In this document: piece by piece, positions 13,715 to 25,200 of the stretch
How positions within the stretch are numbered: the stretch's first letter is position 1
Layout: every line of letters starts with the position of its first letter
Assembly (NCBI GenBank): GCA_015227615.1
Contig: JAALGZ010000044.1
Coordinates: 186,001-250,000 of the forward strand
Origin: Labyrinthula sp. Ha
Taxonomy: Eukaryota > Sar > Bigyra > Labyrinthulida > Labyrinthulaceae
Length of the DNA stretch: 64,000 nucleotides
Direction: 5' to 3'
Translations under genes and position numbers: made by a program
The notes under the pieces: generated by a model
What the model saw: only the letters and a program-made list of their open reading frames with translations
Database searches by the model: none
What the model was told of the DNA's origin: nothing

Positions 13715-14984
13715 CTAAAAGTCGTTGTCATCACTTTCAAGATCATTTCCATCTGATTCGTCTTCTACTGAATTATTCTGTGTTGTAGAGGATACATGAG
13801 AGCTTGGTTCATTCTCACCACTCCCGTCAATCTGCGAAGAAGATACTGTCATCTCAGCGCTCAGATCTCCTGCAGTGAATGCACTACTTCGAGTACTTTG
13901 TCTACCGCTGATCTTTTGTTTTGAATTATTAACTGGATGGGCAGCTTCACCATGCTCCTTACTCTAAATATAAACACAACAAAAAATGTTACATCAAAGG
14001 AACCCACAAGAGTAGCATCATTAAGATCTTGTTCGAAACTTGATTGTCTCAAACTCATAACTGATTGAATTCGTCTTAGATCTTGCTGTTCGCTCATGCT
14101 CTCATATTCTTTCAATTTAGCTCTGAGGTAGTCCAAATTTCTCACTTTTTCTACATAAACTGTAAACAATTGTTTTAAATCATCTTCCAACACTTCGTAC
14201 TCGTCCATGAAAGGTGGTCTGACTGATTCAAGCATTCGCAGCCTTTTCTCTGTACGCAACAGATCTGCTTTCTTGTGCTTAATCTTTTCTTGAACTGTTC
14301 TTTTCTCACTTTCCAGGTCAATTTTTTGTTTCTTCAAATTTTCTGTGTTCTCCACTTTGTCATTAACCTGATTTTTCATTTCTTCTCTCATCTTTTTTTC
14401 ACCATCTTCACCAGAAAATCCAGCAAAGAGAGGTTCCAAAGATTTTCTCATTTCCATTCTTATAGTAGCCTCTTTGTTTTCATGTGCTAAAAGATTTTGC
14501 AGTTTTGGAATGCAATCTTGAATTTCTACCGCAATCTCTCTCAAGCTCTCACTATCGTACATCAAACTAGAGCCTATTGTTTCTCTCTCTTCTTTTTCTT
14601 CCAGTTCTTTTTCATCCATCATTGAACAATTCTTGGCTTCGTAAAGAACTTCTGCTACTTTAACTAATTCTTTTACTGCTAATTTATTGCTCATGTAAAT
14701 GTTTTTTGCATTTAATTTTAATCCTGATGCCTCTTGAAGAACATTTACACAATTTACAACAAATTGAACTCTGTTATTTTCTCTTGACAGATCTGCTGCA
14801 AATCCTTGAGATGGATCAAACCTTTTAACCAGCCACAAGAGTATTTCAGAAACCAACTTAAAGTTACAAAAGTGAAATTGAGATGATGTTACAGATCTTG
14901 GAAACCCCAAACTGGTCATGTAGAGTGAAAAATCTATCTATTAAAAGACAAAGGAAAAATACTTCTTAGTTCTCTAAACGACAT
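13715..14984 (-). CDS. IFT38 / CLUAP1, intraflagellar transport complex B protein
   Basis: Three exons (14984-14963, 14933-13993, 13963-13715) separated by two 29-nt introns give 403 residues, close to human CLUAP1 (about 413). The tiny first exon encodes MSFRELR and splices to NFSLYMTSLGFPR, which matches the family start MSYRDLRNF..ALGYPR. Residues 1-130 form the calponin-homology-like head with the signature LLWLVKRF. About 190-310 is charged coiled coil. The last exon is disordered and acidic and ends ESDDNDF, like animal CLUAP1. IFT38 is a subunit of the peripheral IFT-B complex that carries cargo along the ciliary axoneme, so the organism assembles a flagellum. Acceptor choice in intron 1 is fixed by frame: only the second of two nearby AGs works. 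It lies 109 nt downstream of the PP2C gene on the same strand. I saw no RFX X-box upstream. Confidence 0.95.
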
Positions 14985-15093
14985 TTTATTCTGTTAAACC
15001 GCTAAAAATAGACTATTCTCAAATAAATGTCTAAAATAATACACACAAAAAAATATTGTGTTATATAAAAAAAACAAAAGAAAACTAAAATAT

Positions 15094-17040
15094 TTATGTC
15101 TCAGTAGACAATTCAGCAAACTTACTTGCTAATTTATTTTTTGGAGTTTTTTTCTTTCTCAAAGTAAGACTATTAGTAATCTTTTTGAATAGAGTTTTAT
15201 TTCCTTTTTTTATCTTTTTTTCAACTTCATCAACTCTTCTTCCAATCTGTTTTTTACTTTCGCTTTCTTCAATCTCTCCCAATAATTTATCTTCAGTCTC
15301 CTCATTCTCTTGATCTAATTCTCTCTCTTGTATAAGAGTTTCAATTAAAGTAGGTAAATTTGTATTTCCTCTAACCATAGTTTTTCTTTTTTGCTTCTTA
15401 CTCTTTGGTAATCTCTCTTCACTAAACTTTCTATTTTCCAAATCACCTTTATGTTCTTTTTCAACTTCTTCCATATCATTTATATCATCTAAACCAACTA
15501 AATTCTCTAATTCTTCTGTTCCTCCAATTTCAGAAGCAGAACTTTTTAATTCTTCTTTTGTTGGTAAACTTTTATTCTTTAATTGTTTTCCTGCAAAACT
15601 AAATCTTTCACTTAATCTTTTTTTAAAGCCTTTTCTTTTCGGTTTTATTCCAGATATATCAGGTGCAAAATATCCAAATATAGAAATATCATCAACATAT
15701 CCACCTTGTAATGATCTTACTAAAGTTTCATCATACATAATTCTAGTTATTTCATCCAATTCTTGTTCTTCATCAACTAAACCACATAATCTATCAACTA
15801 TTTCTTGATCTGTCCATACTTTATCATCAAATACACCATCTGAAGCTGCAAATATAAGTGAATCTTTTGGTAATATAATAGTATTACTTATTTCTGGTAT
15901 ATGTGTATATCCAGTTCCATGCATATCATGATCTCCAAAACCTCTTGTTGGTTGTATCATAAAATTTGTATCTGGATTAACTAAAAAAGCTTCATCTATT
16001 CTATATGCACCTTTATAATCTTCTTCTAATCTACTTATTTCTTCTTCATTAAATACATTATGTTGTGGTGTCATAAATACTAAATTAGGTACTTTCGTTT
16101 TTTCTGATAACTTTGTTCCATAACTTGGTACTAAACCTGGATCTTTCATCATATTTTTTATTAATTCAGAATTACCTTCTGGTGGTATATATATACCTAA
16201 TCTACTATCTCCTGAAGTTGCTATACGTATTTCATTAGTTAATACATTTCTTATTATACAAACACAAGTACATCCACCCATAAATCTTGGAGTTAACAAA
16301 AATTCTTTTTCAATTGCAACATGAACATAATTTAAAGGTTCAGAAAAACTATTACCATCTTCTGTATGTAAATCATCAAGTATAGAAACAATAGGAAAAC
16401 CAGTTGAATTTGGTGAATCAGATATATCAAAACCAGTTACATAACCTAATATACCTTCATATTGTCCACCTGCTATTCTTACAAAATCACCTTCATATAC
16501 TTGTTGATTAGACCAAGCAACAACTTCTTCTGCTTCATCAAAAGCATCATATATTAAATCATCATCAACTATATTATCTATTTCATCTGGAAATCTTTCA
16601 TGTATTCTTCTTAACATAATATGTGGAAGTAAACCACATATACCAGTTGACATTAAATGTCCTTCTTTATCATGTCCATCACATAAAACAATACATTCCC
16701 AATTCTATATTTAGATAATAATATAAAAAAATACTTTATGTTTTGCTATACCAATACAATCTTGTCCATTTGTTTTTCCACCACCTCTTGATTGTGATAT
16801 CATAAAACAAAAAGCTTCTGTATTTGATTTTGTTAATTTTGTTTCTATTGGTACGTTATCTTCATTATTCATACAAAGAAATACTTTGGAAAATTGTGCT
16901 TGCCAGTCTGAAGCTCCGTCAAATATTTGCATCATTTCTTGATATGGATCTAAAGAGCTTGAAGATGTATTTTGTGAATTAGCAGCATGTGAATCTGTTT
17001 TTTTCACGTTAAAGAAAGGAAATCTTGTCATGTTTTTCAT
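15094..17040 (-). CDS. PP2C-family Ser/Thr protein phosphatase with KOW-like insert
   Basis: Two exons (17040-16735 and 16704-15094) joined across a 30-nt intron give 638 residues. PP2C motifs appear in order: CIVLCDGH (106-113, metal-binding Asp and the DGH turn), ATSGDSR (267-270), the GFGD motif (357-360), AASDGVFD (390-395) and YVDDIS (about 440) for the last metal ligand. These support an Mg/Mn-dependent phosphatase. Between the first and second motifs, residues 172-194 read GDFVRIAGGQYEGILGYV, a good KOW motif of the sort found in ribosomal and transcription elongation proteins. This is not a normal part of PP2C. The C-terminal 190 residues are highly charged and low-complexity with Lys-rich blocks, possibly a nuclear or nucleolar tail. 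Splicing is required: exon 1 alone lacks the DGH segment. The family call is secure, the substrate unknown. Confidence 0.92.
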
Positions 17041-17318
17041 TGTTTGTTTATCAGGAGGATTTTAGTATTTTGTAAAAGGCGTTCTTTTGGGTAATAAAGG
17101 GAGATATATGAGAATTCAGGGGTTTATATAGATTATATATGTGAAAAATAGTATGTTTTTGTTAGTTTATTTGAATTAGAATGAATGAGAAGTATTTTAT
17201 GTGTGTTTATTATATTTTTTAATTCTTGTTTTGTTTTTTTGTTTGTAAAAAATACAGTGTAAATATTTTTGATTGGTGTAAGAATGGCTATATATGACAC
17301 TTTTTTTTTAATTATTAT
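17041..17318. other. Upstream region of the PP2C gene
   Basis: About 280 bases of T-rich (plus strand) DNA between the PP2C start and the LINE insertion. Read on the minus strand the bases next to the ATG are aaacaaaca, the same CAAA-type leader seen before other genes here. It presumably holds the PP2C promoter. Confidence 0.4.
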
Positions 17319-18810
17319 TTATCGTATTGAAAATTTTGGGCATGAAGCAAGAAAAACAGTTATACGTCCTTGCCTCAACGGAATTACTCGACTCTGATCT
17401 CCACAGAGGGCCTATAGTGTACGAGCCAGCATGAACAGAGACTACTTGTAGTTTCTGTGAATGTAGGTGGTCTTACTATAACAAAACTTAACCTTTTAAA
17501 AGAAAAAACTCAGCAACTGTTGATTTTAATGTTGCAAGAGTTACACGAAACAGGCTACAAGATGTTGATGGAAAGGGTGAAAGTCAGCAGCAGCAAAGGT
17601 AAGTGCTTTTTCTCAAAACCGCCTACTGGAGCTGTAGGCGTAGCGACCTACTTGGCTGAAGAACTTGCTTGCAACGTTTCTACAGTTCAAAGTACTAGCG
17701 ACAGGATCCTGAAAGTAGTTTTCCAAGGCACCGGCAAGAAAAAGATTAATGTAGTGAACTGCTACGCTCCACACTGTTGACTAGGCAGAGAATCCTACAG
17801 AAAGTTCCTGAAAGAGTTGAGTGTGGTAACAAGAAACCTGAACAAGAGAAGGACGTTACTTTTAGGTGGTGATTTCAATGCACAAGTGAGTAGAACGACA
17901 CTGAAGAAGGAAGGTAAGCTGGGGTTCTCAAAAAGAAGCAATGCGAATGGAAAGCTGCTAGAAAATTGGTTAAAGATTAAAGGGAACTGCACCAGCTAGA
18001 ATAAACCCATTGACCTATGTACGCGAACTTCTTGGACTCACTGGAACATCCTGAACCTGGAACCCGAACATTTAGCAACTGCATCTAAAAAATATTACAA
18101 CCCCAGCCAATAAATGGAACACAGCCCCCTTCTCCCTTAAGATACAGCCTGAATGGACCTCCCAACCTCCCTAACTCCATCCCAACCCAAAACAGCCAAA
18201 CACCCAAATAACCAGAATCCACATCCTGACCCAGAAACCAGTCAAAACCCTGTCGATACACCTCCCTGGAACCCCTAAGAGTTATGGAAAGCAAGAATAC
18301 ACCGTTCACGACCTTGGATCAACCCCATCTAAAACCCCGATGTAACAGAACCCTTCAGAACACTCAGCTTACCACCTTCTGGATAAAATCAGCTCAAATC
18401 GTTTCAAAACTTGTTCAAACATCCATCATAAGCTTCACTGTAACCCTCAGGAACGTTATTGACACTTTCTATCGTCTGCTTCGGCCTTCTTGGCTCGGCG
18501 GATAAAGATTTCAATCCTTTTGCAATTTTTGATTGATTTAGGATTGAGATTTTGGGAAATCAACATTTTGGGAAACCAAGTATGAATAATCTAGAGTAAT
18601 GCAACCTTGGACGAATGAAATCAGGTATCCTGGAAAACTGACCAATAAGAACCAGAGAAAAGGACAAGATATTGATAGTAACAAGAAGCATAGTAAGTAG
18701 TATAACCAAACCTCGATAGGTTAAGAGCGTAGTAAGTACCAGGCTCGTAGAAGGTTAGGCCACTAGGCCCAATTAATCCTTAACTAACTAACTAACTTAT
18801 CGTATTGAAA
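17319..18810 (+). mobile_element. LINE retrotransposon copy, endonuclease-only, with 14-bp target-site duplication
   Basis: The element spans 17333-18796 and is bounded by identical 14-bp repeats ttatcgtattgaaa at 17319-17332 and 18797-18810, the duplicated target. Its 3' end is a tetranucleotide tail of repeated aact, common in LINEs. The coding part is an AP-endonuclease-like domain (17457-17999) with CYAP and LLLGGDFNAQ motifs, interrupted by one in-frame stop at 17778. Reverse transcriptase is missing: sequence goes from the endonuclease into about 800 bases of non-coding tail. It is therefore an internally deleted, non-autonomous copy. The same endonuclease family is seen in the longer copy at about 60-63 kb. 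The clean duplication suggests a fairly recent insertion. Confidence 0.85.
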
Positions 18811-19048
18811 TATTAAATTATTAACTGTAAATTATAAAATGACGAATAAAAACTGAGATAAATCTTTTTTTTACGTATTCCAATTTTGATTGGTTAGATT
18901 TAAGTCTAAATTTTGAGTACACAGAATTGGAAATCTTTTAGGAAATTCAATGGAACAAATATTCAAAATTTGAACTGAAAGGATACGAAGAAAAACAAAA
19001 ATTACTAAGAAAAAAAAAACACAAAAAAACTTTTGAGTAACCAAAAAA

Positions 19049-21096
19049 ATGAATTTAGACGGAAGTTGGACGTTAAAGACCCCTGGCTCTGCAGAAGAAA
19101 CGTTGGAAACATTTAAAAACTACGTTGCAGGATGCTGTAGAACTGCAAAAAGGTCCTCACACCACTTTACGAAGTCAGAAGCGTTGAAAAAGTGAGAAAT
19201 TGAAGTATCTAAGTTACGAAAATGTAAAATTGTTTGCACTAGCTGGAAGAATTGCACTTTTGAAGTAAATCTTAAGTTTGATTTTAAGAAGAACGCTTAC
19301 ATCTTTCAAGTAAGTAACCTAGAACACGTTGGACATGATTTTAAAAAGTTCTCCACAGTGAAGGAGTACTTAAATGATTTAACAGAAGCTGAACTGGAAA
19401 CTTTACATACATTAGGTAGAGCTGAAACTTCAATTGCTGCAGCAGAATTAGCCCTTCACAGAACTTTTCCAGGAATCGTCTATGACATAACTTTGACCAA
19501 ATGTGGGATGATGAAAGCAAGATCCAACAAAGAAGATTCAGGAGATAGTAATATGGAGGTATTAGTCCATTGTGGTCAGCATTGTCAAGCCAGAGGTGGA
19601 ACATTCTAACTCTACCTCAATAGATCTGCTCAGGACAAGGCACAGCTTCGTGGCTTAAAATTTCAGGAACCAGAACAGAAACAACTAGCATCCATCTACA
19701 GCGACTGTATCCAGATAGATACGACCCACTACATCTCCCGGTATAAAATGTTAGTAATGATGCCAGTGGGTGTCGATTGCTTCTTCAGGTCCATTTTCTT
19801 TGGATGTAGCTTCATGGAAACGGAGAACAGCTTTGACGTGGTAAGAGATTTGAGATTTCTTGACATTGCAGGTGCCAAGGTGAGCATGAACGAGGGATCT
19901 AGGTCACTTGCAATAGCTGCTAGGGAGCTTCACTCTACTCACATTCAGTGTCTGAAGCATTTGCGTGCCAGTTTATCTTCGTGTTGCAAGTCTTTGTCTG
20001 ACGAAGATTTATCACATTTCAGGGCAAGCATAAATAAAATCTTGTGCGAAACATTCACTCCAACATCTACACTCGTACCTTTTATTGAAACCCTGCTCAA
20101 ACGTTACTAAAACCCACCTCAACAAGATTTCCTAAGAAAAAATAATTAAAGAAAAAGACTCCATTTGTTGGACTTTCACACAAAAAAGCCTAACCTTCAA
20201 CAACAAAGCTACACAAGGAATTTAATCTATGCATAGTAGTTTCAAAAGTAGGAGCATCTTGAGAAAATCTAAGCTGAAATAGACATTGGATGAAGTTGTG
20301 AATTATTATGATGCACTTGTTCAGATATATGTCAATGGCACTATCCAGAAGCTAAGATCATTAATAACATCTGATGCTAAACTTTCATCTGAGATTGAGA
20401 ATTTTCTGAAAAACGAGAGTAGGGAGATATATAGTATCTATATCAGTATATATGAAACTGGCGTCTAATTTGAAGTGAAGGATGAGAACCAGGAAAGATA
20501 TTTCATCGCAAAACTAATTGAGAATAATGGCTCAAAAATTCCATCGTGCACATGTTCAATTTGGACAAATATGCATTTACCATGTAAACATTTTGCAAGG
20601 ATATGTGTTCGACTTGGTCTAGATTTTTTTGATCCAAAATATTTGTTGTCTAGGTAGGACTATCGTAATCATTCTTTGTACAAGAGAGCTTTAACAACAT
20701 TGGGCAGGCTTCCAACAATAAAACCGATGACGATGGAGTATAGGGTCCAAGTTCCAGATCTGAAAAACTTCAAAGCACCAGTCAAACCTTCAAGTAAATA
20801 TTCTAAAATGTTGGCTGAAGCTAAGTTGCTGTGCACCGAAGCATCTCAGACAAAAGAAGATTGGCATAAAATTTTTGTAGCCATAAGATCGATGCGTAAA
20901 TCACTTCGCAATAATCCGGATGGGGTTTTCTATGATCCAGAGCTTGAGGAAGTAACGGATCTAAGTCAAGAAACAGCAATGAACTAGGATTCAACTTTGA
21001 ACATCAATTCACCAGTCAAGAGAAAAAGAATATATAAGGTTGGAGTTGAAAAGAATCAATCGCGTCTAAACTTGGGGTCAAAAAAAATTAAAAAGT
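19049..21096 (+). pseudogene. MULE transposase with SWIM zinc finger, disrupted
   Basis: Collinear fragments in different frames. The N-terminus (ATG at 19049) resembles a FLYWCH/FAR1-type DNA-binding region ending in LEHVGHDF. The catalytic part (19640-20110) has DTTHYISRYKMLVMMPVGVD, the first DDE Asp region of MULEs, and GAKVSMNEGSRSLAIAA, where the second catalytic Asp region normally reads TDgs but here shows Asn. The SWIM finger (20540-20620) reads CTCSIW..LPCKHFARIC, CxC..CxH, which is intact. A basic tail closes the protein. Stops and frame changes (for example stops near 19195, 19607, 20108 and 20655) show it cannot be made as one protein. The element is plainly defective and was probably mobilised long ago. 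Confidence 0.8.
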
Positions 21097-21114
21097 AATC
21101 AATTCATATTTTCT

Positions 21115-21218
21115 TTGAACTCTTGACTTGAATCTTATTCTTGAACTCTTGACCTGAACTTTATTCTTGAACTCTTGACTTGAACTTTATTCTTGAACTC
21201 TTGACTTGAACTTTATCC
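21115..21218. repeat. 26-bp tandem repeat, four copies
   Basis: Four head-to-tail copies of a 26-base unit beginning ttgaactcttgacttgaac. Copies differ by one or two bases. The array sits in the 3' untranslated part of the MULE, just after the transposase remnant. It could be part of the element or a later slippage expansion. Confidence 0.85.
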
Positions 21219-21925
21219 ATATATATTCTTTTCCAAACGCCCAACCTATACCCCATCCCTTTTCAAAGTAAAATTTACTTAAGCGAACATTTTGAAAACG
21301 ATTTACCTTTTTTTTGAAGTTTTTGTTTTGTAAAACGTGTAATGCTTATTTTTTCTTTTCAAAAATAAATTAAACTTAACTTGAACTTGTTTAGCTTTCT
21401 TCTTTTCTTCTTTAAGAACATCCAAGTTGAAAATACTTAGCTAGCCTAAAAAATAATATAGTTTTTGTTTAAATACATGGAATAGTGAACATACATTAAC
21501 TTGCTCAAGTTTTCATTGTCATTTCATCTTTTCTTGTACCCGAACATCGTGCTTTCACAATCTTGATGCAGTTTTCCTGTTTTTGTTGGTTTGATTGCAT
21601 TTATTTTAAATTTTGATTTTGGGGGATTTCCAATTCCGGCCAATCAGAAAAAGTACGTAAAACACGTTGGCGTGCACAAAAACAACCCCATGGAAACTAG
21701 ATAATTCTAGGATAAATATATATGGAATTTAACTGATTAAATAAATACTGCGAAAGCCAATTAAAACTCAAATGCTAATATATAACATAATTTTAATTAT
21801 AAAAGACTTAAGAGTTAAAATATTAAAGCAGCGTCATTGTAGAACTTTTCAAAACTAATTAAGCATCTTTTGATTACCTTTTTAATATTACTAAGAACCT
21901 TACAGAGCGCTATAACTTTTGCACA

Positions 21926-22230
21926 AGGTTCACTCTTAACAAGTTCTCAACCCAAAGACAAAAAAACGCTCCCAGAGCACGTTGACAACAACATCTACAC
22001 AACAGCATTCTCTTTCGAGGCGTAAATAAATAAAAAACAAATTTGAGTTTAGATTCATGTGTGAGGTTAAGAATGAAGTTTACATTGTCAAAGGAATTCG
22101 AAATGGACACAGCCATTCCTTTGATCCTGACATTTAAAATAACAATATTTAAGTAAACTTTTAGTTGTAACTTTCTGAGGTTGACAAAAAATCCATTGAT
22201 CAGCATTGAACTCATTACTGTTAGCTTAAC
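21926..22230 (+). pseudogene. Probable second MULE N-terminal fragment
   Basis: A short frame at about 22036-22136 reads FEFRFMCEVKNEVYIVKGIRNGHSHSF in two overlapping quotes (FEFRFMCEVKNEV then YIVKGIRNGHSHSFDPD), which resembles the FLYWCH/FAR1-type zinc-binding region that opens MULE transposases, including the GHxH..DP ending. About 60 bases later LSEVDKKSI resembles the helix that follows in the family. Stops separate the parts. It lies outside the right end of the neighbouring MULE and is a different copy or a piece rearranged from it. The longer open frame on the opposite strand here is a shadow. Confidence 0.4.
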
Positions 22231-25200
22231 ATAAGTAAGACTTATCAAGGAAAAAAATGCGTAGAGAAACTAGAGATGTCCTTCTTCTTAAGGATCTTTC
22301 AAACTCGTTACTTAGGTATTAAAACATAATCAATTAAATTAGCCATGTCTAGGTATTTCACAATATGTAAAATCTATATTACAAATGTATTTGTATTGGA
22401 GCGCACAGCAAAGTGTTCTCAGTATGAGCATATAACTAAACTATTTGTTATGCGCGAGGACAGAGGTACCCATTGTTTCACAGGATGTTGAATAAGTTAA
22501 GAGAAACCTTTCGTTTAAAAGGAGAAATGGGTTACTTACTGGGGCTGGGACCAAAATTGAAACCTGAAGATGGACATTTTGACTTTTTTTGTGTTTAGAA
22601 TAGAGGTTACTTAGTTAGCTGCTCTGAACATACAAACCAAGTTAAGTAAACATCATCAATTGAAGTAAAATAATTTCATCCAAATAAATCCACCCGAAAG
22701 GACTAAAAAGCAACATAAGATGTATGATGCTAATCGGCTTTTCTTCTTTGATCAATTCTGTCTGCCTAATAATAGAATTATTGACAACTGAAGCCTCAAA
22801 ATTTATAGTACCTACTTTAGAGCGGTATGATGGACGTAAGAAACATGTAGTTTTAGTGAATGATGGCATAAAAGCGCTTAAACTACTTTAAAAAAATAAA
22901 AACACAACGATGTTATGCATTAGAAATAATTGGGGGAGTTAACACTTTGTTCTCAAGGTTTCTTAGCAAATTAAGTAAAAGAATTTTACTTAGATTGTAA
23001 CAAATTTTTGCCGGAGATCTTGAGTTTACTTGATTTAGCTAAGTGCTTAAAACGCATGAAGTGAGAAATATAGTGTTTGGAAAAAGGTGTTGCATTTTAT
23101 ATCAACTTAGTAAACTAATACCTTTAAGTGCTTCAAAACTTATGCTCAACATTTTCTTACTATAGGTTAGATCTTAATTTAAATAGCAGCTTGATATTAT
23201 AGCGTCCGGAGAGGAAATGGTCACTTAATACACCTTCTTCCTGAGTCAAATCTTTGAGATGAAACGAATAAGCTTACGTACATCAATAGAAAAAGCGAAC
23301 TGAAATAATTCAAGATCCGAAGAAGCTTATTTTTTTTAAGAAAGATGTGTTCAATTTTGGAAAAATCATTAAGAGTGCAGCTTCGACACGCATTGAACTT
23401 TGAAATAAACTCGATACCGTCATTGAAACATGAGAAATAAAAGGTTTAAAACAAATATTTTTCAAAACAACAGGTCATGAAGTTGAATGAGGAGAGCGAG
23501 CAAGCACCCATTACTTCCTTTACTGTTAGAACATATCCTGCAAACACATGTTCATCATCTACACACTGCTCAAGAACCTTTTATTTTCTAATGCATCCAA
23601 CCTCCTTGACAGGTGTTTCAGAAGTACGTATCCTCTCTATAGAACAACTTGTGAGAAGGTTGGTCTTCTTCCCCATAAAAATAATATAGAAAAAACAATA
23701 GCTGAATTTCCTTCTATGGTGGTTATATTATGTCCATGTTCTAAGTCTCGTCGTAAGAGAAACCTGATGTGGTTGAGCAGGGAAGTTTTAGTTTTTTTGT
23801 AGAAAGCAAAGAAGATTACACGCTGATAATAGCACTTTTTAGTAGCCTAAAGAACAGAAGCGTGGGCAGTAACACTGAATTTTTCCCTTCAGTCGCATCC
23901 AAAATCGCTCAATGTGAACGAAACTGCCCAAGCTTTCACCAATGAGTACTAGACCTAGGCCAATACTAGGGGGAAAGGTAAGAGAACTAACTCATGTCAT
24001 GGACACAATCCAGAGAGATATCATGATATAACAGAGAGCCAACATTTTTCTTTTTCTAGAAGTAAATCTTAGATTTAGTCTCTCAATTTTCTCCCTTGCA
24101 TAAACCCTATCCGAAATTCCTACATTATAAGCTTGCAGCAGGGCTAATGATTTTTTTTCTAAAATGCGAGCCTAAGCTCCTTAGTTACGAGTTTTTACAA
24201 ACGCTGAAACTATGTCCCATCATGTGCTGAAGTTAATCATCCTCAGGCTTAGCTTCTGGTGTGGTTTATGGTTGATTCCTGTCTTGAATATTTAGTTTCT
24301 TCTTCTTCCAGTACAGTAATAACAATATTTAAACTACTTTTCCCTCTCTTTAGATATGTCATACAGATGCATCAATGCCTTTTCCTTTGTGTTTGGTTAA
24401 ACATCTGTTACTCTTATTTTATGTGTTTTTCTGCCAGTTTTTCATTGTCGCTATTTTTGGATAGACGTTCTAGGAAATTAAAACATGATATTATGTTTTA
24501 CTTGACTTAATATTTTCGGAAATTAGAATGCGAATCTGGAATCACGCGTTTTTCAAAATGTATTTCAGTTTTTGAGCCTCGTTGAAAGTTCGTGGCTGTT
24601 AGCAGACTAAGAATCTTGTAGGATTAGGAAACATTAATGAAGAGCAACCGCCCCTTTAATTTTTAGCCTAATCAACAGAAAAGGTAGCTTCTAGATTGAA
24701 GAAGCACTCTTGGTTAAGATGCACGAGGTTTTCAAAAATCATGCGCCTAGTGAGATCATAATCTAGCTTAAAGCCATTACATATTATTTACAGCCATAAG
24801 TGAAACCACACTAAGAAAAAAAATGATGATACGTATGTAGAAAGAAAAATTAGAACCTGATTTTTTTATCTGCTACAATTTATTTCCATCACCAATAAAA
24901 TGCCTAATAATGTGATATCCGATAATTTTGTAATACACTAAGTCAGAGTTTAAAAATAATAGTTTTAATAAAGCTTTTGTTTCTAATATAGTCATCTTGT
25001 TTAACATAATGTGAAGCTGTTTTTGAAAACGTAGTCACAGTGAGAGCAGAGTTAAGCTTACTGATAACTTACCTAAAGGCAATTCTTCTAAAATACAAAG
25101 ATTTAAAAATGTCGAGTTTGGCTTTTTACTGAACATATGTTATACCATTACTACAAAACAAAGCTTATTCTTAAATGAACTGTTTTCTTGCATCGGTTAA

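Larger units (their letters stand above)
18869..21662 (+). mobile_element. MULE (Mutator-like) DNA transposon with imperfect terminal inverted repeats
   Basis: The ends match each other in inverted orientation: ttttacgta at 18869-18877 against its complement at 21654-21662, followed inward on both sides by tgattgg and gaattggaaatc blocks with small gaps. Inside lies a decayed transposase reading left to right (see the pseudogene entry). Near the right end is a short tandem array (21115-21218). I could not find a convincing target-site duplication, so the exact ends are uncertain by a few bases. The element lies about 60 bases right of the LINE copy. Confidence 0.7.

Noticed and set aside
18468-18500. 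atcgtctgcttcggcc followed by ttcttggct resembles the 5' end of U2 snRNA
   Set aside because: Only the first hairpin is similar, with gaps; the branch-binding and Sm regions do not follow. It lies inside the LINE tail and is probably chance.
21910-22248. 112-codon minus-strand open frame
   Set aside because: The opposite strand shows MULE-like text here, so this frame is most simply a shadow.
23477-23802. Two overlapping plus-strand frames with Cys and Arg clusters
   Set aside because: No spliced model joins them sensibly and no zinc finger or transposase motif is complete.
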